Below are positions 22,508-30,825 of a stretch of DNA of 31,122 nucleotides, piece after piece. Each line of letters starts with the position of its first letter. The stretch's first letter is position 1. Location: NCBI GenBank assembly GCA_035266865.1, contig DATFMR010000097.1:1-31122 (forward strand). Direction: 5' to 3'. Position numbers and translations under genes: made by a program. The stretch comes from JAKAGZ01 sp035266865 (GTDB lineage Bacteria; Bacteroidota; Ignavibacteria; Ignavibacteriales; Ignavibacteriaceae). The notes below the pieces were generated by a model. It saw only the letters and a program-made list of their open reading frames with translations. It was not told the DNA's origin and searched no databases.

Positions 22508-23863
22508 TTAGGTATTTATTTCTAATTCTTTCAGTTTTCTATACAAAGTAGACAATCCAACTTGCAGTAGCTCTGAAGTCTTTTCTTTGTCGTTCTTGTT
22601 TAATTCCAATGCTTTTAAAATATAGTCCTTTTCAAATTTTCTAATTGCGTCTTCTAAGGAACCTAATTTTGAAAAATCTACGCTTGAAGAGTGATGAGAG
22701 AAATTGTCTGGTAAATCTTTAACTGAAATAAAATCTCCTTTGCTAAAAATTACAGCACGTTCCATAACATTCTCCAGTTCCCGAACCTCTCCTTTCCAGT
22801 CGTGGGCAATTAGTGCACGCACTGCTTCGCTGTCAATTCCTTTTATACTCTTATTTAATTCCTTCCGATATTTATCAAGAAAATGGTCAGCCAAAAGCGG
22901 GATATCTTCTTCTCTTTCTTTTAAGGAAGGGAGAGATATTTCAATAACATTTAATCTGTAAAATAAATCTTCCCGGAATCTACCTGATTGGATTTCTTCT
23001 TTTAAGTCCCTGTTTGTAGAAGCAATTATCCTAACATTAACGGGATTAGAAATTGTTGAGCCAACAGGTGTAATTTCTCTTTCCTGCAGGGCTCTTAAAA
23101 ATTTCACCTGCAATTGTAAAGGCATTTCACTTATTTCGTCGAGAAATAATGTTCCGCCATCTGCCGCTTTAATTAAGCCCTCTTTATCAGATACCGCACC
23201 TGTAAATGCTCCTTTTTTATGACCGAATAATTCACTTTCTATCAGGTTTTCAGCAATAGCACCACAATTTACGGCGATAAAAGGTTTCTCTTTTCTCTTA
23301 CTTTTAAAATGAAGTGATCTTGCCACCAGTTCTTTTCCCGTCCCGCTTTTTCCGGTTATTAATACAGAACTATCAGTTTCAGCAACAGTCTGTATCATTT
23401 CAAATATTCTTCTAATAGATGGACTTTTACCAATTATATTTTCAAAATCAAAATTTCTCTGAATTTCCTTCCTGAGAATTCGGTTTTCAAGTAAAAGGCT
23501 TTTTACTTCAAACAATCTTTTTACTTTAATTAAAAGTTCATCAAATTCAACTGGTTTTAAAATATAATCGCTTGCTCCGTTTCGTAATGCAGTAATTGCT
23601 GTATCCAGAGAACCAAATGCAGTTATAACAATAATAGATGTCTGAATGTTGAGTTTCATTATTTCTTCAATTAATTGAGTCCCTTTCATTTGTGGCATTT
23701 CCAAATCAGTTATCACTAGATCATAAGTTTCAGATAGGATTTTATCATATGCAACTTTTCCATTTTCTGCTTCGTCAACGTTGTAGCCTTCTTTTTTTAA
23801 TACATATGATAGTGATTCACGGATTATTTCTTCATCATCAACAACAAGTATTCTTTGTGACAT
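22508..23863 (-). CDS. NtrC-family sigma-54-dependent response regulator
   Basis: 451 residues. Receiver domain (about 4-120) with VVDDEE, phospho-acceptor Asp53 and Lys103; AAA+ domain (about 140-370) with Walker A GKSGTGKE (171-178), GAFTGA (218-223, the sigma-54 contact loop) and Walker B TLFLDE; C-terminal Fis-type helix-turn-helix (about 405-447, KTSELLQVGLSTLYRKLKEL). All elements for sigma-54 promoter activation are present. It lies 14 bp after the histidine kinase gene, which is its likely partner. Targets are unknown; the cytochrome cluster nearby is a candidate. Confidence 0.93.
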   Translation of the reverse strand: MSQRILVVDDEEIIRESLSYVLKKEGYNVDEAENGKVAYDKILSETYDLVITDLEMPQMKGTQLIEEIMKLNIQTSIIVITAFGSLDTAITALRNGASDYILKPVEFDELLIKVKRLFEVKSLLLENRILRKEIQRNFDFENIIGKSPSIRRIFEMIQTVAETDSSVLITGKSGTGKELVARSLHFKSKRKEKPFIAVNCGAIAENLIESELFGHKKGAFTGAVSDKEGLIKAADGGTLFLDEISEMPLQLQVKFLRALQEREITPVGSTISNPVNVRIIASTNRDLKEEIQSGRFREDLFYRLNVIEISLPSLKEREEDIPLLADHFLDKYRKELNKSIKGIDSEAVRALIAHDWKGEVRELENVMERAVIFSKGDFISVKDLPDNFSHHSSSVDFSKLGSLEDAIRKFEKDYILKALELNKNDKEKTSELLQVGLSTLYRKLKELEINT

Positions 23864-23877
23864 ATTAATACCCTTAA

Positions 23878-25329
23878 TTAAACTTTTATTGGTAAAGTAA
23901 TTGTGAAAGTTGTTCCTTCATTTTGATTGCTTCTAATTTTTATATCTCCCTGAAAACTTTTTATGATTCCATAACTTACCCATAATCCCAACCCTGTTCC
24001 TTTACCTTCTTTTTTGGTTGTGAAAAAAGGTTCAAATACTTTTGCAATGTTTTCCTCTGATATTCCCGGGCCGTTGTCTGAAAAATTAATTACAACATAA
24101 TTCTCCGTTTTTGAAGATTTTGCGGATATTTTGTTTCTCTCTTTAACACTATCATATTCAGAAATTGCATCAACGGCATTTAATAAAATATTTACAAATA
24201 CCTGTTGAACCTGATCAGCAACTAAAGGCAGGTTAGGAATTTTTTCCTGTAAGTCAGTTTCAAATTCAATAGTTTTTGCTTTTTTACCTACCTTAACAAT
24301 TTCAACAGCTTCAAGAATCACCTGGTTAATATCGGTTAGTTGAAGTTCGTAATTGGATGGACGTGAAAAATCTACTAAATCTCTTATAATCTTAGAAATT
24401 CTTGTAACCTGACTCTTCACTAGTCCAAGCTTTTCTTTAACAAACTCATCTTCAGATGATCTTAATACAACCTGAACAAGAGCAGATATCGATGCAAGTG
24501 GATTACCAACTTCATGAGCTACCCCAGCCGCCAAAGTACCTATGCTTTCCATCTTTTGAGTGTGGATTAATTGTTTCTCAAGCATTTTCTTTTCACTTAG
24601 ATCTCTATGAATTCCGAAGTATGCAACGACTTTTCCTTTGCTGTCCAGAATTGGTGAAATAAGTAGTTGAGTATAAAAAGGTTTCCCGTTCTTTTTCGTG
24701 TTTTCAACTTCTCCAACCCATACTTTGCCGGTCGATATAGTCTCCCACATATCCTTCCAGAATTGTGGAGGATGTTTTTTGCTTCCAAATACGCTTGGAT
24801 TTTTACCTAACAAATCCTCTTTTGAATATCCGCTTGCTTCAACAAATGCTTTATTAACATAAACCATTTTGCCTTCAAGATTCGTAATCTGCAATGGATT
24901 TACAGTGTTTTCTGCTACAGTATAAAACTTTAATAAATCGTCTTCTATTTTTTTCTGTTCAGAAATATCTCTTGCAAGAGCAAATAAATATTTAATAGAA
25001 GGATTTCCCTTATCTGCAAAAGGTGTGAATACCAGGTTAAGTGAAAGCTTAATTCCTCCAACTGTCATTTGGGCAGGGATATTTGATGTCTCACTATTCC
25101 TGAGACATTTTTCAAATGTGCCAATTAATTTTTCTTTTAACGGACTCTCAAATATTTCAAAAAAATTGGAATCTAAAAGTTCTTCTTTTGATTTTCTTAG
25201 ATAGTCTGATGCTGATTTGTTTGAATCGAGTATTAAGCCCTGGTTGGAAAGAATAAAACACATACCCTGGAAGTTTTCAAAAATGTCAAATCCGAACGTA
25301 AAATTTTTAGCTTTTTCTTTTAGAGTCAT
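23878..25329 (-). CDS. PAS-domain histidine kinase, partner of the NtrC-type regulator
   Basis: 483 residues, no membrane segment, so a cytoplasmic sensor. Two PAS domains (about 15-125 and 135-250, the second ending in the PAC-like HRDLSEKK), then HisKA with His272 in AAGVAHEVGNPLAS, and a HATPase domain with N box NILLNAVDAI, G1 DNGPGISE and G2 GKGTGLGLW. NtrB-like layout. No Cys/His pattern for iron-sulfur or obvious heme-PAS ligand is recognisable, so the signal is unknown. ATG start; upstream is the 564-bp region without protein genes. Confidence 0.92.
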   Translation of the reverse strand: MTLKEKAKNFTFGFDIFENFQGMCFILSNQGLILDSNKSASDYLRKSKEELLDSNFFEIFESPLKEKLIGTFEKCLRNSETSNIPAQMTVGGIKLSLNLVFTPFADKGNPSIKYLFALARDISEQKKIEDDLLKFYTVAENTVNPLQITNLEGKMVYVNKAFVEASGYSKEDLLGKNPSVFGSKKHPPQFWKDMWETISTGKVWVGEVENTKKNGKPFYTQLLISPILDSKGKVVAYFGIHRDLSEKKMLEKQLIHTQKMESIGTLAAGVAHEVGNPLASISALVQVVLRSSEDEFVKEKLGLVKSQVTRISKIIRDLVDFSRPSNYELQLTDINQVILEAVEIVKVGKKAKTIEFETDLQEKIPNLPLVADQVQQVFVNILLNAVDAISEYDSVKERNKISAKSSKTENYVVINFSDNGPGISEENIAKVFEPFFTTKKEGKGTGLGLWVSYGIIKSFQGDIKIRSNQNEGTTFTITLPIKV

Positions 25330-25699
25330 AAATCAAAATAAAAATTTAAAGGTAATTTTCTTATAAAATAATAGAAATTCTTTAAACCACTAAAATAATA
25401 TATAAAATAGTGCCAAACTTTAAATAATTGATTTTTTTGCTCCATTTATAAATTATTAAAAATCTACTTACATTTTATAATGAACATATCCTGTAATTGG
25501 ATTAAATCTTATTTAAGTTCCCAAAAACAAGAATGAAAATTTTTATCATTCCAACTGTGAGAAAATTCAGCACTTTTTAGTTTAGAAAAAATAACAAATG
25601 TTTAAAATTCCAACATATTTGAAAGTATTAATTAAGTAGAATTTTTGGAATGAAGATTGCTGATTGATTTGCAGAAATTAACATTAAATATTAGAAAAT
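25330..25699. other. AT-rich non-coding region between kinase gene and structured RNA
   Basis: About 370 bp with no ORF carrying a ribosome binding site. It should hold the minus-strand promoter of the kinase operon and, near 25660-25695, the plus-strand promoter of the RNA candidate. GTTTGGCAC on the minus strand (near 25410) recalls a -24 element but no -12 GC follows. Otherwise nothing stands out. Confidence 0.4.
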
Positions 25700-25704
25700 T
25701 AAAT

Positions 25705-25885
25705 TTTCTCCGGGACCTAATTCAGGGGGAAACCTGAAAGGGAATACTGACGGTCCTAATACAGTACCAGCAAGAACCTCAATCAGTTTTACGATCCCAC
25801 GTCTATTACTGATTGAGTCCATTCCTTCAGACCTACCGAGACACGGTGATGAACTTAGGCTACCACACCGTGTCTTTCTTTTTTT
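25705..25885 (+). ncRNA. Candidate structured non-coding RNA ending in an intrinsic terminator
   Basis: A block more GC-rich than its flanks that folds on paper into nested stems: outer TCTC(C)GG (near 25707-25713) with CCGAGA (25836-25841); CTGAA(AG)GGAAT (25734-25745) with ATTCCTTCAG (25821-25830); hairpin ACTG/CAGT (25746-25749/25762-25765); and a perfect 10-bp stem CTCAATCAGT (25778-25787) / ACTGATTGAG (25807-25816). An alternative hairpin TTCAGG/CCTGAA (25721-25738) competes with the second stem. A strong terminator follows directly. No plus-strand gene lies downstream for 3.4 kb, so it is read as a free RNA. I cannot name the family; a 6S-like RNA or a riboswitch relative are options. 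Confidence 0.5.
25840..25885 (+). terminator. Strong plus-strand intrinsic terminator
   Basis: 9-bp stem GACACGGTG (25840-25848) / CACCGTGTC (25866-25874), 17-base loop, then TTTCTTTTTTT. The T-run is only on the plus strand, so it ends a plus-strand transcript, 8 bases before the end of the convergent thrC. Its first two bases overlap the outer stem of the RNA candidate. Confidence 0.85.
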
Positions 25886-25893
25886 AAAGGAAA

Positions 25894-27195
25894 TTAAACG
25901 GCAAGCAAATATTCTTTAAGTTCATTATAAACGCTTTTCATTTTCACAGATTTTTTTTCTAGTTGAAGGCAGGATTTTAATCCGGGCGGGATATCAATCT
26001 CTTTTTCAATTGATTCTTTGATAGTTTCTGAAAATTTAGCCGGGTGTGCGGTCTCAAGTATAATGAGTTGTTTTTTTGACAAATCATTTAACAATAAATC
26101 AATTGCTGCTTTGAATCCAACAGCACCGTGCGGATCAAGCAGATAGTCATATTTTTGATAAACATTCCGGATAGTTTCGATTGTTTCATTATCCGTTATA
26201 GTTTTACTTCGGATGATATTTTTTATTATTTCAATTTTTTGATTAAACAAATGAACTATTCTATAAAAGTTATTAGGATTTCCAACGTCCATTGCGTTTG
26301 ATAAAGTAGGAACTGATTTGCGAGGTGTAAATTTACCAGTGGACAGAAATTCTGTAAAAACTGAATTTAAGTTAGTCGCCGAGATAAATATTGAAACTGG
26401 TAATCCCATTTGCATAGCTATTAATCCGGCTGTTAAATTTCCTAAATTGCCGGAGGGTACTGAAAAAATTAGTTCATCATTTTTGTTTTGTAATTGTTGA
26501 AAAGCTCTGAAATAATAAAATGTTTGTGGAAGAAGCCTGGCAATATTGATAGAGTTAGCTGATGTCAGGTTTTTAAATTTCTTCAATGAATTATCATTAA
26601 AAGCCTGTTTAACAAGAGACTGACAATCATCAAATGTGCCGTTGATTTCAAGGGCGTAAATATTTTCGCCAAGCGTTGTTAATTGTTTTTCCTGGAGGTT
26701 GCTGATTTTTTTTTCAGGATATAAAAGGACTACTTTTAATCCTTCTTTTCTATAAAATGCATTGGCAACTGCGCTCCCGGTATCGCCGGAAGTTGCCACA
26801 AGAACTATGACCTCTTTTTTACTATCCTGCAAAAAATGTTTAAAGACTTCAGCCATGAATCTTGCACCAAAGTCTTTAAAGGCGAAGGTAGGTCCGTGAA
26901 AAAGTTCAAGGATATGGGTATTGTTTTCAAGTGAAATCAAGGGAGCATCAAAATTTATTGATTGTTCAATTATTTCATTGATATCATTAGCCAAAATATC
27001 TTCTGAAAGAAATTTATTGGAAATTTCAAAACAGATTTCCTGGAATGAAAGGGAGGATAATTCACCGACGAAATTATTTGAAAACCCGGGTATTTTTTCT
27101 GGCATGTATAGTCCGCCATTTTCAGAAATTCCGTTAAATACAGCTTCCTTAAAACCTATTAGTTGATTTCTATCGTTTGTGTTGTAGAATTTCAA
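25894..27195 (-). CDS. thrC: Threonine synthase
   Basis: 433 residues, PLP enzyme converting O-phosphohomoserine to threonine, last step of the pathway. The N-terminal NTNDRNQLIGFKEAVFNGISENGGLYMPE and the length match the long E. coli/yeast-type enzymes. The PLP lysine is Lys107 in GPTFAFKDFGARF; the phosphate loop is VATSGDTGSAVANAF. Start is TTG one base after the thrB stop (TAA-T-TTG), so translation is probably coupled. Last gene of asd-thrB-thrC. Confidence 0.95.
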   Translation of the reverse strand: MKFYNTNDRNQLIGFKEAVFNGISENGGLYMPEKIPGFSNNFVGELSSLSFQEICFEISNKFLSEDILANDINEIIEQSINFDAPLISLENNTHILELFHGPTFAFKDFGARFMAEVFKHFLQDSKKEVIVLVATSGDTGSAVANAFYRKEGLKVVLLYPEKKISNLQEKQLTTLGENIYALEINGTFDDCQSLVKQAFNDNSLKKFKNLTSANSINIARLLPQTFYYFRAFQQLQNKNDELIFSVPSGNLGNLTAGLIAMQMGLPVSIFISATNLNSVFTEFLSTGKFTPRKSVPTLSNAMDVGNPNNFYRIVHLFNQKIEIIKNIIRSKTITDNETIETIRNVYQKYDYLLDPHGAVGFKAAIDLLLNDLSKKQLIILETAHPAKFSETIKESIEKEIDIPPGLKSCLQLEKKSVKMKSVYNELKEYLLAV

Positions 27196-27196
27196 A

Positions 27197-28129
27197 TTAG
27201 ATTACCCGGGGACCATTTTGATTTATTTTAGAAATGTATAATGCACTTTCAATATTCAATGAATTGACAACAGTTTGCATTGCTTCACCAATTATTTTTG
27301 CGGTTTCGATTGATTCGCATAATGCAAAAACGGATGGACCGGAACCTGAAATGTTTGCACCGAATGCACCGGCATCAAGAGCTGCATTTTTTATTCCTTC
27401 ATACCCGGGAATTAATTTTGATCGTACCGGTTCACTCACAACATCTTTTAAAGATCTTTTAATAATTTCAAAATCGCCTTTCATCAATCCGGCAACTAGC
27501 CCTGCAATATTTCCCCATTGAGTAACAGCAGTTTCTAAAGGGATTTCTTTGGGCATAACTTTTCTTGCTTCGGCAGTACTTACTTCAATAAAGGGGGTTA
27601 TTACAACGCAGTAAAGGTTCTCCGGTGTGGGAATATTTATAACATCGACCGGTGATAGACTCCGGACAATGACAAAACCACCGAAAAGACAAGCGGAAAT
27701 ATTATCTGCGTGCGGTGTTCCACCTGATGTAATTTTTTCTCCTTCTAATGCATGAAGTAATAATTGATTTTTCGTTAGTTTTCTACCGGACAATTCATTA
27801 AGAGCGAAAACAGAAGCAACAGCACTTGCAGCACTTGAACCAAGACCGCTGCCGATCCTCATTTTTTTATTTATTTCTAATTCGATCCCTTCAGAAATTC
27901 CAAGGTATTTTGCCAGTGAAATAAGTGAGGCGCCGGCAGTATTTTTTTCAGGTTCAAGTGGTAAGTTTTCTCCATCACCTTTTATGTTTGTAATTCTTAT
28001 ACCGGGAATTTTAGAAAATCTTACAGTTACTTCATCGCCCGGTTCTTCCAGAGCAAATCCCATAATATCAAAACCGGGACCTACATTTGTTACAGAAGCA
28101 GATGCGAAAACTTTTATTTCATCAGCCAT
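27197..28129 (-). CDS. thrB: Homoserine kinase
   Basis: 310 residues, GHMP-family kinase making O-phosphohomoserine from homoserine and ATP. N-terminal ASVTNVGPGFDIMGFAL is the family opening; the ATP loop is GSGLGSSAAS (93-102); the C-terminal GAFGANISGSGPSVFAL is the third GHMP motif. ATG start one base after the asd stop; one base before thrC. Middle gene of the operon. Confidence 0.95.
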   Translation of the reverse strand: MADEIKVFASASVTNVGPGFDIMGFALEEPGDEVTVRFSKIPGIRITNIKGDGENLPLEPEKNTAGASLISLAKYLGISEGIELEINKKMRIGSGLGSSAASAVASVFALNELSGRKLTKNQLLLHALEGEKITSGGTPHADNISACLFGGFVIVRSLSPVDVINIPTPENLYCVVITPFIEVSTAEARKVMPKEIPLETAVTQWGNIAGLVAGLMKGDFEIIKRSLKDVVSEPVRSKLIPGYEGIKNAALDAGAFGANISGSGPSVFALCESIETAKIIGEAMQTVVNSLNIESALYISKINQNGPRVI

Positions 28130-28130
28130 T

Positions 28131-29180
28131 TTACTTAACCATATTATTAGCTACCATCATTTCTGCACAAAGAATAGCTCCGCCTGCGGCACCTCTTACA
28201 GTGTTGTGTGAAAGTATTACGAATTTGTAATCAAATAAAGGATCCTTTCTAAGCCGACCAATTGAAACACCCATTCCTTTGTCTATATCCCTGTGAATTT
28301 TTGGCTGAGGATATTTAGCTTCTTCAAAATAATGTAAAGGTTTTAAAGGAGCGGTAGGCAATTTTATTTTTTGAGGTTTTCCAGAAAATTTGTTCCAAGC
28401 TTTTTTTATTTCATCAATTGAAGCTTTCTTTTTTAGTTTTACCTGAATGCATTCAGTATGACCGTCAATTACAGAAACACGATTACATTGGGCACCAATT
28501 TTTATTCTCGAATACTCAATTTTGTTGTCTGCTAATTTGCCAAAAATTTTAGCAGGTTCGGTTTCAAGTTTATCTTCTTCACCGCAGATAAAAGGAATTA
28601 CATTATCAATTGTATCAAGACTTGCAACACCGGGATATCCTGCACCTGATAAAGCCTGCATTGTTACAACATTTACTTTCTCCAATCCAAAATTATCAAG
28701 TAATGGCTTTAAAGCGAGTACCATTCCAATTGTTGAACAGTTAGGATTGGTAACTATACAGCCTTTGCCAAATTTTTGTTTTTTAATTAGCTTTAAATGG
28801 TCAGAATTTATTTCAGGAACCAGCAGGGGAACATCTTTATCCATCCTGTGATTTTTGGAATTAGAAACTACTATGTATCCTGCTTTTGCAAAACTTTCTT
28901 CCACACCTCCTGCAATGCTTGAATCCAACCCGGAAAAAGCAATTTTACATTTCAGCATAGGCTTGCAATCCTTAACCTTCATATTTGCAATGTTTTTTGG
29001 GAGAGGTGTAGTTAAAATCCAATTTACAGCATCTTTATATTTTTTACCTGATGATCTTTCTGAAGCTGCAACTTCAGTAATCTCAAACCAAGGATGATTT
29101 GCAAGCATTGCAACAAATTTTTGTCCAACGCTTCCGGTTGCCCCTAAAATTCCAACAGGTATTTTCTTCCTTATAGCCAT
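28131..29180 (-). CDS. asd: Aspartate-semialdehyde dehydrogenase, archaeal/fungal type
   Basis: 349 residues; reduces aspartyl phosphate to the semialdehyde with NADPH. Rossmann GATGSVGQ (13-20), catalytic Cys148 in NPNCSTIG, catalytic His241 in IDGHTE. The sequence and length fit the archaeal/yeast branch of Asd instead of the common bacterial branch, as also seen in Chlorobi and some Bacteroidota. It opens the threonine operon; aspartate kinase/homoserine dehydrogenase are not in the window. ATG start, no clear ribosome binding site; a 19-bp palindrome lies 34 bases upstream. Confidence 0.95.
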   Translation of the reverse strand: MAIRKKIPVGILGATGSVGQKFVAMLANHPWFEITEVAASERSSGKKYKDAVNWILTTPLPKNIANMKVKDCKPMLKCKIAFSGLDSSIAGGVEESFAKAGYIVVSNSKNHRMDKDVPLLVPEINSDHLKLIKKQKFGKGCIVTNPNCSTIGMVLALKPLLDNFGLEKVNVVTMQALSGAGYPGVASLDTIDNVIPFICGEEDKLETEPAKIFGKLADNKIEYSRIKIGAQCNRVSVIDGHTECIQVKLKKKASIDEIKKAWNKFSGKPQKIKLPTAPLKPLHYFEEAKYPQPKIHRDIDKGMGVSIGRLRKDPLFDYKFVILSHNTVRGAAGGAILCAEMMVANNMVK

Positions 29181-29213
29181 AATTCCTTTTTCTGATAAAA
29201 TGAATGTTCAGAA

Positions 29214-29232
29214 TATTAAATTCAATTTAATA
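29214..29232. promoter_or_regulatory. 19-bp AT palindrome upstream of asd
   Basis: TATTAAATT-C-AATTTAATA, perfect, 34 bases before the asd ATG in the divergent promoter region shared with the amidase gene. Candidate operator, although AT-only palindromes can arise by chance in such DNA. Confidence 0.35.
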
Positions 29233-29331
29233 ATAATTTATAATTGAAAGCACAATGCAAAAATAAAAAATAATAAATCATTTCAGCTAAAAAATTATTA
29301 ATTTTAAGAGAAATATTTATCGGAGGTTGCG

Positions 29332-30093
29332 ATGATATTGGGATTGGTTCAATATGACCCGGATTGGGAAGATAAGGAAAGGAATAAGCAGAAACTTGAC
29401 TGGCTACTTGAAAACAATTTTAAAGAATCAGAAGTATTAATTTTTCCTGAAATGACTCTGACAGGATTTACAATGAATTCCTCTGAATTTGGAGAGCCAT
29501 TGGAAGGAAAAAGTTTTGTTTTTTTTCAAACGCTGGCTCAAAAATATAAATGTGATATTATTGCTGGAATTATAGAAAGTGAAAAAAACAAACATTTTAA
29601 TACTTTAATTCATTTGGATGCAAAAGGTAAACTTGTAAACAAATACAGAAAAATTCATCCTTTTTCGTATTCTACCGAAGATAAAAATTATACCCGTGGT
29701 GAAAAAACTGTAATAACAAAAATAAGAGAATTTAACGCAGGATTATCAATCTGTTATGATTTAAGATTTCCTGAACTCTTTAGAAATTATGGAAAGGAAA
29801 GAGCCGAATTGATTATTAATATCGCAAACTGGCCTGTTACAAGGATTGAACACTGGAAAGCCTTGTTGCGGGCACGGGCAATTGAAAATCAGTGTTATGT
29901 TGCGGGCGTTAACAGGGTAGGGGATGACCCTAAACTTCATTATAACGGATTTTGTACTGTCGTGGATCCGATGGGAAACGAAATTGTAACCGGGTATGAT
30001 GAAGAGAAAATAATAGTTGCTGAAATTTCAAAAGAAAATGTATCTGATATAAGAAAAGAGCTTCCTTTTTTAGATGATATCCATTTGATCTAA
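29332..30093 (+). CDS. Nitrilase-superfamily amidohydrolase (omega-amidase-like, YafV/Nit2 type)
   Basis: 253 residues, single carbon-nitrogen hydrolase domain. Catalytic triad Glu40 (FPEMTLTGF), Lys107 (YRKIHPF) and Cys141 (SICYDLRFPE). Closest in pattern to omega-amidases, which hydrolyse 2-oxoglutaramate or 2-oxosuccinamate to the keto acid plus ammonia, a metabolite-repair role; other C-N hydrolases cannot be excluded. ATG start behind a consensus GGAGG. Cytoplasmic. Confidence 0.88.
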   Translation: MILGLVQYDPDWEDKERNKQKLDWLLENNFKESEVLIFPEMTLTGFTMNSSEFGEPLEGKSFVFFQTLAQKYKCDIIAGIIESEKNKHFNTLIHLDAKGKLVNKYRKIHPFSYSTEDKNYTRGEKTVITKIREFNAGLSICYDLRFPELFRNYGKERAELIINIANWPVTRIEHWKALLRARAIENQCYVAGVNRVGDDPKLHYNGFCTVVDPMGNEIVTGYDEEKIIVAEISKENVSDIRKELPFLDDIHLI

Positions 30094-30105
30094 TATTGCA
30101 AAATA

Positions 30106-30646
30106 TTAAACTGTAATAACTTCTTCTCTGGCTTCCCAGTTACATGGAATTAATCCACTGTTCTGCAAGCCATCAAGTACTCTGAGAACTTCATTAATAT
30201 TTCTTCCGACATTTAAATCATTTGCACTTACCCAGCGAATGATTCCTTCAGGATCAACGATAAAGGTTACGCGGAAGCAACTTTTTCATTCGTTTCCAGG
30301 ATTCCTAGAGATTCAGCCAATGATTTTGATGTGTCTGCTATCAATGGAAATTTTAGACCTCTTAAATCATTGTGGTTGTTTCTCCAGGCTAAATGAACAA
30401 ATCCAGAATCTGTAGAAGCGCCATACGCAGGGTATTCCTTTCCGCAAATTTTTCAAAATATTCATTGAATTGTGCTATTTCAGTTGGACACACAAAAGTA
30501 AAATCTTTTGGGTACCAGAACATTACCATCCATTTATTTTAGTTTTTATGGTCTTCTGAAGTTACTTCTTTAAATTCTTTTCCGGGTTTAGTTGAAACTA
30601 CCGCAGTTTTCTTAAATTCCGGAAATTTTTCTCCTAATGATATCAT
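30106..30646 (-). pseudogene. Peroxiredoxin (AhpC/Prx type), broken by one stop and two frameshifts
   Basis: Pieced translation gives a near full-length 2-Cys peroxiredoxin: MISLGEKFPEF start, peroxidatic Cys in FTFVCPTEI, FVHLAWRNNH, FIVDPEGIIRWVS, resolving Cys in GLIPCNW and a proper stop. Lesions: TAA as codon 36 (30539-30541); a one-base loss near 30440-30446, after which the frame continues as GKEYPAYGAS; and a one-base loss near 30275, where GCTTCCGCG stands for an expected GCTTTCCGCG (VAFRVTFIV). The remaining protein is well conserved, so the damage is recent or is sequencing/assembly error; two of three changes are single-base losses, one in a T-run. Confidence 0.88.
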
Positions 30647-30825
30647 TATTTACTTCTCTTTATTTTCATTCAATAATTTTTCGTAATTAGGACTACTAAT
30701 TTAAGGACACTGAAAATCTAAATCAAAAAATATCCCTTTTAATCTGCCACAATCATTGATTTTTTTCTATTGTGGCTTTATATATATTTATTAGTAATTC
30801 AAATAAACTTTTAAGAGCAGGGAAT

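Noticed and set aside
25480..25545. 18-codon plus-strand ORF starting at the ATG in ATGAACATATCC
   Set aside because: No ribosome binding site and no recognisable composition; probably chance.
25705..25885. Thiamine, lysine or threonine-type leader for the thr operon
   Set aside because: The structure lies past the 3' end of thrC and its terminator faces the other strand; no box of those riboswitches was found.
30091..30108. TAATATT/AATATTA hairpin between the amidase and the broken peroxiredoxin
   Set aside because: Only A-T pairs and it overlaps both stop codons; too weak to call a terminator.
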